A stretch of DNA of 64,000 nucleotides, taken from NCBI RefSeq assembly GCF_026013365.1, contig NZ_JAPDOE010000002.1, forward strand, positions 1,178,001-1,242,000, in the 5' to 3' direction. Of this stretch, positions 34,019-43,117 are shown one piece after another. How positions within the stretch are numbered: the stretch's first letter is position 1; each line of letters opens with the position of its first letter. Below the pieces are notes generated by a model. The model was not told the origin of the DNA. It was given only the letters and a program-made list of their open reading frames with translations, and made no database searches. Made by a program: the position numbers and the translations under genes. This DNA comes from Paenibacillus sp. LS1 (GTDB lineage Bacteria > Bacillota > Bacilli > Paenibacillales > Paenibacillaceae).

Positions 34019-34891
34019 CTACTCCTTAACAGCTCCAACTACGATCCCCGTAACAAAGTACCGTTGCAGGAACGGGTACACAAGCAGGATCGGCAGTGCG
34101 CTGATAAAGATCTGCGAAGCACGAATCGTCCGTTGGGACAGGTTCTTCACCGCTTCTGGATCAAGCTTCGACATGTCAGCCTGCACAATGATCGTCTGCA
34201 TGAATGTCGCGAGTGGCAGCTTTTCCGCATCACGGATGTAGATAATCCCGTCAAAATATGCGTTCCAATGCCCGACCATCATGAAGAGTGAAACCGTTGC
34301 AATAACAGGTACGGAGACAGGCAGATAGATTTTGATAAACGTCTGAAAATGTCCTGCACCATCGATAAATGCAGCTTCCTCCAGGTCCTTCGGAACGGTA
34401 CGGAAGAAATTCAGCAACAGGATGATATTAAACACTGCAACCAATCCTGGCAGGATCAAGGCCAGCAATGTGTTCATCAGTCCCAGCTTCAGAATCAGGA
34501 TATACCCCGGAATGAGGCCACCGCTGAACAGCATCGTGATGACAAAATACCACAGATAGATGTTACGTGCGCGGAACACCCGTGTCTCTTTAGAGAGCGC
34601 ATAGGCTGCAATCGTATTAACGATTAACGCAAGTCCAGTACCGAGTACCGTCCGCTCCACAGATACCCATAAGGAGGAGAGGAAGTTCGTATTGGCGAAC
34701 GTTTTCGCATATGCCTCCAGTGTAAATCCAATCGGCCAGAACGTTACGAGACCCGCATTTGCAGGTGCGGATGCGCTAAGTGATACCATGAGCAAGTGAT
34801 ACAAAGGCAGCAAGCAAAGCAGTGAAAGGATGGTCAGGAACACATTGTTGAATATGCTGAATATGCGGTAAGGCATCGTTTTATGATACAT
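34019..34891 (-). CDS. carbohydrate ABC transporter permease, YtcP/AraQ type
   Basis: A 290-residue inner-membrane permease with six helices. The cytoplasmic EAA loop that docks the ATPase is EEAAFIDGAGHFQTFIKIYLP (written from ~178). It is of the CUT1 class that imports oligosaccharides; the second permease is 15 nt upstream. No ATPase gene is nearby, as is usual for these systems, which share MsmX-type ATPases. Start ATG follows AAAGGATG. Confidence 0.9.
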   Translation of the reverse strand: MYHKTMPYRIFSIFNNVFLTILSLLCLLPLYHLLMVSLSASAPANAGLVTFWPIGFTLEAYAKTFANTNFLSSLWVSVERTVLGTGLALIVNTIAAYALSKETRVFRARNIYLWYFVITMLFSGGLIPGYILILKLGLMNTLLALILPGLVAVFNIILLLNFFRTVPKDLEEAAFIDGAGHFQTFIKIYLPVSVPVIATVSLFMMVGHWNAYFDGIIYIRDAEKLPLATFMQTIIVQADMSKLDPEAVKNLSQRTIRASQIFISALPILLVYPFLQRYFVTGIVVGAVKE

Positions 34892-34906
34892 TCGTTGTCA
34901 TCCTTT

Positions 34907-35869
34907 CTAGAAAATTCGATATCCGGCGAATCGGTAAGCCAGTCGGTACGAGATCACAATCAGGATCAGGCTGATGACCGATTTGAACAGATTCACAGCG
35001 GTAGCGAAACTGAACTGCCCACTAAGCAGACCTTCTCTATACACAAACGTATCGATAATATCTCCTTGTTGGTAAATCAATGGACTATATAAGTTAAAGA
35101 TCTGGTCAAAGTTGGCGTTGAGTACATTACCCAGTGCCAGTGTTGCGATTACAATCCCAATGGGAATCAGTGCCGGGATGGTAATATACATCGTTTGCTT
35201 CCAGCGTCCTGCCCCATCCACTTCAGCCGCTTCATAGAGTGCAGGGTTAATGCCGGACAGTGCCGCGAGGAAGATAATTGTGTTGAATCCAAACTCTTTC
35301 CAGACATCACTCGCAATAATCGTGAATCGGAACCAGCTGCCATCCCCCAGGAAGAAGATCGGCTTGATGCCGAATACGGAGACCAGGAACTGATTGACAA
35401 TACCCGTCTGGGCCAGAATGTCGATCAGGATACCGGATAACGTTACCCATGACAGAAAGTGTGGTAGATACACGAGCGTCTGAATCGTTCTTTTCAGCGC
35501 CATCTTCCGTACCTCGTTAAGCAATAAGGCAAAGACAAACGGAATGATCAGATTCATGACAATCTTCGTACAGGCAAAAAATAGCGTGTTCCACGTAATT
35601 TGCAGGAAATAATCATTTTCCCACATGTACCTAAAGTGCTTCAGTCCTACCCATTCGGAATTGAAAAATCCCAGTGCAGGTTTATAATCTTGAAATGCCA
35701 TCAAAATCCCGGACATCGGAATGTATGAAAATATAAAGACCATAATGGCCGCCGGCAACACCATGAAGTGCAGAATCCATGGCTGTTTGTAGCGTTTTTT
35801 TCTCTTTTTATCCAGCTTGTTCCCAACGTTTGCCTGCGGGATCCGCTTACCCTCCAATTTAGCCTCCAT
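34907..35869 (-). CDS. carbohydrate ABC transporter permease, LplB type
   Basis: A 320-residue permease of the LplB/YtfQ-like CUT1 class. A long basic N-terminus (GNKLDKKRKKRYKQPW) precedes six helices; the EAA loop is YEAAEVDGAGRWKQTMYITI. First gene of the two-permease operon, divergent from the YesM-like kinase; AGGAGAAG precedes the ATG. With its partner and the lipoprotein at 40236 it should form a polysaccharide-fragment importer. Confidence 0.9.
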   Translation of the reverse strand: MEAKLEGKRIPQANVGNKLDKKRKKRYKQPWILHFMVLPAAIMVFIFSYIPMSGILMAFQDYKPALGFFNSEWVGLKHFRYMWENDYFLQITWNTLFFACTKIVMNLIIPFVFALLLNEVRKMALKRTIQTLVYLPHFLSWVTLSGILIDILAQTGIVNQFLVSVFGIKPIFFLGDGSWFRFTIIASDVWKEFGFNTIIFLAALSGINPALYEAAEVDGAGRWKQTMYITIPALIPIGIVIATLALGNVLNANFDQIFNLYSPLIYQQGDIIDTFVYREGLLSGQFSFATAVNLFKSVISLILIVISYRLAYRFAGYRIF

Positions 35870-35930
35870 AGCGCTTCTCCTGTTCCCAAAAAAAGTTTTT
35901 GTGTGTGATCGGGTTCTCTGATATAAATAG

Positions 35931-35977
35931 TATCAAGCCATTCTGAGGTCTGCTATATAACATTGTTAGGCTTGATA
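35931..35977. promoter_or_regulatory. inverted repeat in divergent permease/yesM promoter region
   Basis: TATCAAGCC (35931-35939) and GGCTTGATA (35969-35977) are perfect 9-bp inverted arms around a 29-bp spacer, between the divergent permease and kinase genes. It is a candidate binding site for the YesN-like regulator or another factor. Confidence 0.5.
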
Positions 35978-36038
35978 GTGTTTTGTTAGGGTATCATCAG
36001 AAGAGATTGTTTACACACGAATTTGAAGGAGACTTTTT

Positions 36039-37850
36039 ATGCATATATGGAAGCGCTTCATGCCTTTTCAAGGTAATACTCGATCCCGATTCAGTCTGTT
36101 TGCCAAAATAAACTTGTTAATTGTGGTCTTATTCATCCCTATTCTGATCATGTACACCTACTCGAATAACGTCACCTATGATGTCGTCAGCAAAGAACTG
36201 CAGATCTCCAACACCAAACAGCTCACGTTTCTGTCCAGTCAGATCGACTCCCGAATCAATCAGATGATGGATTTCAGCCTCATTCTCTCTCGAGATCCCA
36301 ATGTCAGAGCATTCAACGGCCTTAACATGTGGGATGATCGATATGACCGGATGCAGACCCGTTATGTGATACAAGAGAAGATGACGCTGCAAACCGGCGT
36401 TACGGATATATGGCCCACCCGATATGCAGTGCATTCACAGCAGAATAAGGATGTCATCGCCAACTACAATCGAACCACAGGATATGATGAAGCGTATTTG
36501 AAAAAAAATATGAGCGGACAATGGACCTATGGGGACCAGGGTACGGAATCAAAAGACAAACTGCAATCCTTCTATTGGTTCTATACCGATTCCTTGGCAC
36601 AGCCGGGGATGCTCACGGGAAGTAATCTGGTGATTGAAGCCAGCTTCAGCTATGAGAACATTCAGAATATGCTGGATACGTATAAAGCGGGCGGACAAGG
36701 CGATCCTTTCTTATATCACAAAGGAAATTCACCCATTCTGAATCGCAGCGCGGACAAGCAGTTATCCGCAGAACTTATTCAGTACTTGGATACGCATTCT
36801 CCAGAAGATACCACACAGGACGTGGTCGAACTGAACGGAAAGAACTATCTGGTTAGCTCCGTGAAGTCCACCTATCTGGATTGGCATCTAGTTGATGTGA
36901 TCCCGCTGTACCAGATTCTGAAACCCATCTCGCTCAGTCAAAATCTGTTCTACACCTGTATGATTTTACTACTCGTGGTGGGCATCTCTGCTTCAATCCT
37001 GCTGTATCGAAATGTGCAATATCCGATCAAACAGCTGATCAAAGGCTTACGCCGCGTCGAGCAGGGTGATTATTCTGTCCGACTGCATAGCAAAAACCAG
37101 AATGAGTTCTCATTCCTGTTCCGCCGATTCAACGATATGTCCCATCAGATTCAGGATCTGATCGAGAATGTGTTTCATGAGAAAATTAGAGCCAGGGAAG
37201 CAACGCTAAAGCAGTTGCAGGCGCAGATCAACCCGCATTTCCTATATAATTGTCTTGGCTATATCATCAACATGGCCCAGATGAAGGACGAGCAAGCCGT
37301 GGTCTCCATGGCGCATAACCTAAGTGCGTATTATCGCTACACCACCCGTATGGAACGGGAGACGTCGTCGCTACAAGAAGAGATCAAACTGCTGATCAAC
37401 TATCTGGATATCCAGAAGCTGCGCAATGGTCGAATTGAGTATCACATCGATATCCCTGAGGATATGCTCTCCCAGTCGGTACCACGATTAATGCTTCAGC
37501 CGATGGTTGAGAATTCCGTAATTCACGGCGTGGCGAAGTCCTATTCATCCGGGGAAATCCGAATTACCGGGGAGCGCTTGAATGGTTTTGGCAGAATATA
37601 CATCGACGACGATGGTCCTGGCCTCAGCCCAGAACAGTACGAGGCATTGAACCTGAAGATGCAGGAACCTTTACAAGAAGAAATGGGCTGCGGCCTTTGG
37701 AATACGCACCAACGAATCACGCACCTGTTCGGCAGTCACTCCTACCTCCTCTTCGGCCCATCCCCACTAGGCGGATTCCGAACCGAAATCATCTGGGAGA
37801 TACCGAAAGAGGATACCAATTCCGATAAAGGAAATACCGATACGAATTGA
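36039..37850 (+). CDS. sensor histidine kinase, YesM family
   Basis: A 603-residue kinase: membrane helix ~25-45, an extracellular Cache-like sensor (~50-290), helix ~300-320, HAMP (~325-380), then a His_kinase domain with phospho-acceptor His400 in QINPHFLYN, and an ATPase end with GCGLWNTHQRI. It probably senses a sugar or its binding protein and phosphorylates the YesN-like regulator 425 bp downstream. GAAGGAG supports the ATG. The gap to the regulator is unusually long and contains repeats. Confidence 0.9.
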   Translation: MHIWKRFMPFQGNTRSRFSLFAKINLLIVVLFIPILIMYTYSNNVTYDVVSKELQISNTKQLTFLSSQIDSRINQMMDFSLILSRDPNVRAFNGLNMWDDRYDRMQTRYVIQEKMTLQTGVTDIWPTRYAVHSQQNKDVIANYNRTTGYDEAYLKKNMSGQWTYGDQGTESKDKLQSFYWFYTDSLAQPGMLTGSNLVIEASFSYENIQNMLDTYKAGGQGDPFLYHKGNSPILNRSADKQLSAELIQYLDTHSPEDTTQDVVELNGKNYLVSSVKSTYLDWHLVDVIPLYQILKPISLSQNLFYTCMILLLVVGISASILLYRNVQYPIKQLIKGLRRVEQGDYSVRLHSKNQNEFSFLFRRFNDMSHQIQDLIENVFHEKIRAREATLKQLQAQINPHFLYNCLGYIINMAQMKDEQAVVSMAHNLSAYYRYTTRMERETSSLQEEIKLLINYLDIQKLRNGRIEYHIDIPEDMLSQSVPRLMLQPMVENSVIHGVAKSYSSGEIRITGERLNGFGRIYIDDDGPGLSPEQYEALNLKMQEPLQEEMGCGLWNTHQRITHLFGSHSYLLFGPSPLGGFRTEIIWEIPKEDTNSDKGNTDTN

Positions 37851-37889
37851 TATCGATACGAACGATAAGTTGATATTTGATTTTGAACG

Positions 37890-38120
37890 AACCATTTACA
37901 CGTGAACGCAGAGGACAGAAAAAACCTAAAGAAGCAAAGCGTTCGGAAGTGTTCTCATGAAAAACAATCTCGAAAGAATGCCGCATCGGAGCATACGCGC
38001 TTCGCTTTTATTACAAATTCAACCTTTATATAGGGCTTATTTTAAAATAAAGGGTTAGACTTTTACGTGAACCAAAGCGAAGGATTGAAGGGATTCTGGA
38101 GAAGCGAAGCGTTCGCCTTT
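37890..38120. repeat. two copies of a short intergenic repeat
   Basis: Within the 37851-38275 gap, TTTACACGTGAAC .. AGAAGCAAAGCGTTCG (37894-37945) recurs as TTTTACGTGAAC .. AGAAGCGAAGCGTTCG (38061-38115), about 165 bp apart. No gene is seen in this gap. Confidence 0.5.
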
Positions 38121-38275
38121 CAAGCACCATTTTAACCATCCAATCTTCCAATTCAGAAAATGGGGCTTGAACAGCGATCGAAAGAACCCTTCAAATCCGT
38201 AGCGACCTCGTTCACAAGAAGCATCCATTGATTTTAACTTTTAAGACTTATATACCACCAAGGAGACACTACAAC

Positions 38276-39886
38276 ATGCAAATGATGATCGTAGACGATG
38301 AAGCACACTGGGTCGATAACCTGTCCATGACCAAGCCCTGGCACACGCTGGGGATCGAACATGTGCATAAAGCATACTCGGCACACGAAGCACTACAAAT
38401 GATCGACACCCACCCCATCGATATCGTGATCTCGGACATTCAGATGCCCGAAATGACAGGTATTGAACTGATCGAACGCATCCGCATCCGGGACAAAAAA
38501 ATTAAATGTATTCTGTTATCCGGGTATTCCGAATTTGATTACGCCAAAAAAGCCATCCAGTTCGAAGCCGTGGACTATCTACTGAAGCCCCCGACTGACG
38601 ATGAATTAATGGGTGCTGTGCAGAAGGCCATCGATCAATTGAACAATGAATGGGAACTGGTCAGTTCACTGACACGAACGCAGTTTACGTTGCGCGAGAA
38701 TCTCCCCCATTTGCGGGGACGACTGCTCCTAGGGGCTTTACAGGGACAACGAATCGCCGCTGCGGAATGGGATCGGAAGCTCGCTAATTACGCTCTGCCC
38801 TTTCATACCGGAGATGCCGCGTTAATGTTGGTTCGTTTGGAAGAAGAATTCGGACACTATGACAGCAATGATCAGACCCTCATCGAATATGCCATCATCA
38901 ACATGGCGGAAGAGATTATGGGTGAGTTTATGGAAGTGTGGGGCGTCAAGGAGGAGCACGGATATCTGGTGTTTTTACTTCAGTTGAAAGAACGGAAAGG
39001 TGATATTGGTAAAGAAACCATTCTGGAGAAGCTGTCCATTCAGCTTCAATCCAAAGTAAAGCAATTTCTGAAAGGCTCCCTCTCCATCGTTATCACCGAG
39101 TGGTTCACCTTTCCGGATCAGCTTTACGATCGTTTCCGTCAGGCTTCCGCCTATTTCCGGCAGATCGTCGGAGACGAACGCGAATTTGTCATGCGTGTCA
39201 GCGATGTCGAGACACCTGCGGCGCAAGGCCCCTTGGATGTACTATACACCCCGCCCACCTTCATTAGTTTGCTAGAGAGCGGACAGTGGGATGCCGCCGA
39301 AGAGAAAATCCTCGCGGTCTGCGCTGAGCTGGATGAAAAATGGTCGGAATCATGGGAGCACTGCATGGAGGCAGGTTTTCTTATCACGGCTTCATTCACC
39401 AATATTGCCCACCGGAACAAACTGACTCTGACCACTTTAATGGGCAATGATGTCGAGGATTTGCAAAGTGGGGAAGTTTTCGCTACCATCAGCAAACTGC
39501 GTAAATGGTCGCTCAGTGTGCTCAGCAAACTCAAGGAAGGCACGTCCAACGAGATCAAGGACATCCGTTCCGAGTATGTGAAGAAGATTCAGGATTTTAC
39601 AGATAAGAACCTTCATCTGGATGTGTCTTTGCGTGTACTGGCCGACCATGTTAATCTGCACCCGACCCACCTGTCCAAAATCTATAAGATCGAAACGGGC
39701 GAAGGCATTAGTGACTATATCTCTCGCCTGCGCATGGATCGGGCCTGCCACAAGCTGGTCACGACCACCAAAAAAGTGTACGAAATCAGCATGGAGATTG
39801 GCTATATGGACCCGGCTTATTTTATCAAAGTGTTCAAGCGCCAGTTCGGCGTTACACCGCAGGAATACAGAGACCAGCATAAATAA
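38276..39886 (+). CDS. response regulator, YesN family (receiver + AraC HTH)
   Basis: A 536-residue regulator. Receiver domain 1-120 with phospho-acceptor Asp54 in VISDIQMPEMTG and Lys in YLLKPPTDDE; a ~300-residue linker; C-terminal AraC double helix-turn-helix (~440-535; LRVLADHVNLHPTHLSKIYK and YMDPAYFIKVFKRQFGVTPQ). Partner of the YesM-like kinase; likely activates the permease operon and the binding-protein gene. ATG at 38276 is 9 nt after GGAGA. Confidence 0.9.
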   Translation: MQMMIVDDEAHWVDNLSMTKPWHTLGIEHVHKAYSAHEALQMIDTHPIDIVISDIQMPEMTGIELIERIRIRDKKIKCILLSGYSEFDYAKKAIQFEAVDYLLKPPTDDELMGAVQKAIDQLNNEWELVSSLTRTQFTLRENLPHLRGRLLLGALQGQRIAAAEWDRKLANYALPFHTGDAALMLVRLEEEFGHYDSNDQTLIEYAIINMAEEIMGEFMEVWGVKEEHGYLVFLLQLKERKGDIGKETILEKLSIQLQSKVKQFLKGSLSIVITEWFTFPDQLYDRFRQASAYFRQIVGDEREFVMRVSDVETPAAQGPLDVLYTPPTFISLLESGQWDAAEEKILAVCAELDEKWSESWEHCMEAGFLITASFTNIAHRNKLTLTTLMGNDVEDLQSGEVFATISKLRKWSLSVLSKLKEGTSNEIKDIRSEYVKKIQDFTDKNLHLDVSLRVLADHVNLHPTHLSKIYKIETGEGISDYISRLRMDRACHKLVTTTKKVYEISMEIGYMDPAYFIKVFKRQFGVTPQEYRDQHK

Positions 39887-39899
39887 CATCTTAGAGGTT

Positions 39900-40104
39900 G
39901 TTCAAAAAATCCGCTTTTGATTACGAAGGATGCCTCACGGCATCATCAGCATCGAATATGGAATTCAGCCGAAATAAGCGGGAGGCTTACGAAGTATGTT
40001 TCCTTTGGAAACATTGTAGTTGCTCACGTAGTTTTCCTACGCTCCGCTACTCCATTTCTAGCTTTATCCCATCTTCTCGGTACTGAAAACCGAATTTTTT
40101 GAAC
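39900..40104. mobile_element. MITE-like intergenic element
   Basis: A 205-bp non-coding element with imperfect ~21-bp terminal inverted repeats: GTTCAAAAAATCCG..TTTTGA at the left and TGAAAACCG..TTTTTTGAAC at the right (4 mismatches). No frame inside is convincing. From memory, near-identical sequences recur in Paenibacillus genomes. It sits between the regulator and the sugar-binding protein gene. Confidence 0.65.
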
Positions 40105-40235
40105 TTCATTTGAACATTCATTGGAACATTCACTAATAGAGTCCTATCGAAACTAACAAACTCATATAGATGCCCTCCCACCCAAATTGGTACAGTTACA
40201 GTTGTAAAGATCATACACCGTAGGGGGATTGAACA

Positions 40236-41918
40236 ATGATCAAATTCAAAAAAACATGGTGGTCACTGCTCATGGTTATCGCGCTCATCACGATCACTGC
40301 GTGCGGCAGTGGCGAGACAGCCAGTGACAATGGTACCAATACTACGCCGGGAACTGTCGGCTCAGCTGAAGCAGAAGCTGCTTTTGCTAAAGGAAAATAT
40401 GACCCACCCATCGAGTTCAGTTCGGTATTGATGCCGAAGAAATACGTGCAAGGGGATACCAAAGAAAATAACGTGCACGATCGTTGGATGCTCGAAACGC
40501 TGGGTATGAAGCATAAAGATACCTGGTATCCGGCCAATGACGATCAATACAGACAAAAGCTGCAACTGGCTATCGCCTCTGGCGAAAAGCTGCCTGATTT
40601 TGTATCCGTACCCACCAATGCGGTACTGACTAATCAGCTGATCGACTCCGGTCAATTCATCGCCATCGATGAGTTGTTCGACAAGTACGCGAGTCAGACC
40701 CTGAAAGATCACGCAGCTGCACATCCTGAACTGTGGTATCCGTTCACCAAAGACGGCAAGAAATACAACATGCCGATCATGGAGTACACCGATAACGACG
40801 ATACACTGCTCTGGCTCCGCGAGGACTGGATGGAGAAGCTGAACCTGGAAGCTCCGAAAACCATCGCAGATCTTGAGAACATCATGGACAAATTCAAGAA
40901 CGAGAACCCGGACGGCCTGTCTCCAGACAAAGTATTCCCGCTGGCAATCTCGCTGAAAAATAACACCAACACCTGGATGGGTCAACTCGACTGGTTGTTC
41001 GGTGCATACGGCACAATCGAGGAGCAATGGAACAAAGACGCAAACGGCAACCTCGAGTACGGCTCCGTTAACCCGGGTGCCAAACAAGCCCTTGCCAAGC
41101 TGGCTGAATGGATGGATAAAGGTTATATCCACGCTGACTCCGCTCTGTGGGACGAAGGTAAATCCGCTGAAAGCTGGACAGCTGGCAAAGCGGGCATTCT
41201 GCCTGGAGCAAACTGGGTACCGGACTGGCCTGCACCTGACCTGCTGAAGAACGTACCTGGCTCAAAGTATAAAGCTTACCCTGTTCCAGCTGGCCCAGAC
41301 GGCAAGATCGGTACGAAGTGGCAGAACTCTGGTGTCAACGCAAGTATCATGATTAACAAGGATGCGAAGCATCCTGAAGCCATCTTCCTGTACTACAACT
41401 ACATGCTCGATAACCTGGCTAACCCGGCTGCGGGCAGTGAGTATGAATACGGCTTCGCCAAAGGTTACGACTGGGATATCATTGATGGACAACCGACCAG
41501 TGACAAAGAGAAGATCAAAGACTTCTCCAACGAATTCCCTTTCCTGACCGGCCCAGCGCGTATCCCGGATCTGTACATGAAAACACTCGTGAAGCTGGCC
41601 AACGGCGAGAAGCCTGAAACACCTTACGAGAAACAAATGGCCGAATTCCGCAAACCGGAAAACTGGTATGCTGGTAAAGTCGTTATGTCCCAGATCGACG
41701 TCCGTAAACAAAACTATTTCACTGGCGCTGCAACACCAACCATGGTATCCAAATGGAACCTGCTCCGTCAGTCCGAGATGGAAACCTTCAACAAAATCAT
41801 CTACGGCAATCTGCCAATCGATGCCTTTGACCAATTCGTAACCAACTGGAAATCCAATGGCGGAGATCAGATCACGCAAGAAGTGAATGACTGGTTTAAG
41901 TCGGTAAGTGCTAAGTAA
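40236..41918 (+). CDS. extracellular carbohydrate-binding lipoprotein (ABC importer)
   Basis: A 560-residue solute-binding protein, the long LipO-like kind that pairs with LplB/YtcP permeases. Signal peptide with lipobox ITAC (Cys near 23), then a type 1 binding fold (LLWLREDWMEKLNLEAPKTI, ADSALWDEGKSAESWTAGKA). It captures the sugar and hands it to the permeases encoded divergently 4.4 kb upstream. Its codon use is notably GC-richer and cleaner than neighbours, as for a highly expressed gene. TAGGGGG precedes the ATG; a strong terminator follows. Confidence 0.9.
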   Translation: MIKFKKTWWSLLMVIALITITACGSGETASDNGTNTTPGTVGSAEAEAAFAKGKYDPPIEFSSVLMPKKYVQGDTKENNVHDRWMLETLGMKHKDTWYPANDDQYRQKLQLAIASGEKLPDFVSVPTNAVLTNQLIDSGQFIAIDELFDKYASQTLKDHAAAHPELWYPFTKDGKKYNMPIMEYTDNDDTLLWLREDWMEKLNLEAPKTIADLENIMDKFKNENPDGLSPDKVFPLAISLKNNTNTWMGQLDWLFGAYGTIEEQWNKDANGNLEYGSVNPGAKQALAKLAEWMDKGYIHADSALWDEGKSAESWTAGKAGILPGANWVPDWPAPDLLKNVPGSKYKAYPVPAGPDGKIGTKWQNSGVNASIMINKDAKHPEAIFLYYNYMLDNLANPAAGSEYEYGFAKGYDWDIIDGQPTSDKEKIKDFSNEFPFLTGPARIPDLYMKTLVKLANGEKPETPYEKQMAEFRKPENWYAGKVVMSQIDVRKQNYFTGAATPTMVSKWNLLRQSEMETFNKIIYGNLPIDAFDQFVTNWKSNGGDQITQEVNDWFKSVSAK

Positions 41919-41946
41919 GATTTGGATTTTGGAAAAGTAGAGCGTT

Positions 41947-41992
41947 AAAAAACCAGCCGAAGCGGTAAGTTATACGCTTCGGCTGGTTTTAT
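41947..41992 (+). terminator. strong terminator after binding-protein gene
   Basis: ACCAGCCGAAGCG and its complement form a 13-bp perfect stem with a 10-nt loop, followed by TTTTATTT and preceded by AAAAA, 29 nt past the stop. It may serve both directions. Confidence 0.9.
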
Positions 41993-42023
41993 TTAGATAG
42001 AGATTAAGGCCGCTTCCCCTGAC

Positions 42024-42347
42024 TTATGGGTTCGCGTTATTTGATTGAGCCTTCTTATCGTTCTCCTCCGGCATCGACTGACCCAGCAAGGAAACTATCA
42101 GCTGAATGCCATCTCTTAGCCCTTGCATGTACAACCGTTCATTCTCTATGCCTTTGCTGACAATGTATCGGCTCTCCCACTCAGCATATTCAGGTGTTTG
42201 CTCGATATCCTTGCCAGCAAACAATCCTTCGAACGCTTCGTCCTTTTCCTCACGTACACGACTCAATTCAGGGTCATGCTCGATTCGGGCAGATACTTCA
42301 TCTAGCCTTGCCTGGATCGCTTGTTGCAACCACGGTGGAAGTTCCAT
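42024..42347 (-). CDS. hypothetical protein
   Basis: A 107-residue acidic, helical protein: PPWLQQAIQARLDEVSARIE, EEKDEAFEGLFAGKDIEQTP and a C-terminal YMQGLRDGIQLIVSLLG. It is soluble and without Cys. The ATG at 42347 is preceded by AGGAGAGG. It lies 36 nt after a Spo0E-like small gene and is probably translated from the same mRNA. No firm family. Confidence 0.6.
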   Translation of the reverse strand: MELPPWLQQAIQARLDEVSARIEHDPELSRVREEKDEAFEGLFAGKDIEQTPEYAEWESRYIVSKGIENERLYMQGLRDGIQLIVSLLGQSMPEENDKKAQSNNANP

Positions 42348-42383
42348 ATCTTCTCCTCTCCTACACGTTATGTACCTCACTCA

Positions 42384-42569
42384 TCATCGTACAACTCGGT
42401 TCTGTCTCGCCTTCGTTTCACCCACTCGGGCCACCAGTTCGTCCACCCTTCGGCTCTGTTCTTGCACTTCGGGGTTGTCCCACAACGGAATCGCTTGCTT
42501 CAAAGATGCCTCTCCAAGCTGATTAAGCTTGCGCCGTTCCTCTTCCAATAAGTCAAGCAACCGGCTCAT
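42384..42569 (-). CDS. Spo0E-like aspartyl-phosphate phosphatase (probable)
   Basis: A 61-residue helical peptide: LLDLLEEERRKLNQLGEASL then VQEQSRRVDELVARV. The second helix fits the Spo0E motif (S-x-x-LDELI-like, here QSRRVDELV), which removes phosphate from Spo0A-P to delay sporulation. The fit is moderate because the Leu-Asp-Glu core is Val-Asp-Glu. AGGTGG precedes the ATG. Confidence 0.55.
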   Translation of the reverse strand: MSRLLDLLEEERRKLNQLGEASLKQAIPLWDNPEVQEQSRRVDELVARVGETKARQNRVVR

Positions 42570-42734
42570 ACATCCACCTCTCTGATGGGTCTAAACTGCG
42601 CCATGTCTTGTTAAGACTAGACGTGAGCAGTCAACTTTAATGCGATTATCTATACCCAATGTTGTATAGTAAATACTTTCGTCTAATCCTAATTGTAAGA
42701 TAAACTGCGATTTCTATAATGCGGAATTCGAATT

Positions 42735-42769
42735 AAAAATAAAAAAACACCGATATAAACCTTCGGTGT
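42735..42769 (-). terminator. terminator after small orphan gene
   Basis: ACACCGA and TCGGTGT pair around a 9-nt loop; the minus strand continues TTTTTTTATTTTT. It is 21 nt past the stop of the following small gene. Confidence 0.85.
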
Positions 42770-42790
42770 CAAAACTTCGTACCTTAATCG

Positions 42791-43003
42791 CTAAAACCAC
42801 GATTTTTCACGTTCTACAGGTCTTGTATAACGCTCGCATTCGATAATAGCTTTAAAACTTACAGATAAGGCCATGACTTTAGCCATAATATTTATTTGAA
42901 ATTCTCCATCGTTGGTGTGAAATTTTTGCTTATGAAATATTAAGAAATGCATAAGATCTTCAGCCTCAGCATAAGCCTTCAACACTTCATGGTTTATTTC
43001 CAT
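42791..43003 (-). CDS. hypothetical protein (70 residues)
   Basis: A small, His-containing helical protein (NHEVLKAYAEAEDLMHFLIF, IMAKVMALSVSFKAIIECER). ATG at 43003; the ribosome site (TTAGGTG) is too close, so a GTG one codon earlier is possible. A good terminator follows, supporting a real transcript. Not recognised. Confidence 0.5.
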   Translation of the reverse strand: MEINHEVLKAYAEAEDLMHFLIFHKQKFHTNDGEFQINIMAKVMALSVSFKAIIECERYTRPVEREKSWF

Positions 43004-43117
43004 CACCTAATTTCATTTCTCTGAGGCCATCATGGCGTTACTTCTTTTTAAAAGCCTCGGCGAAAAAAGAGAGACATGTCCTTGCTCAAGAAACTATTTT
43101 ATAGGATATTTGTCTTG

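Noticed and set aside
40362..41132. Long minus-strand open frame (256 codons) inside the sugar-binding protein gene
   Set aside because: It is antisense to a clear, GC-rich lipoprotein gene and has no ribosome site; long shadow frames are expected with this codon use. The same holds for 41262-41879.
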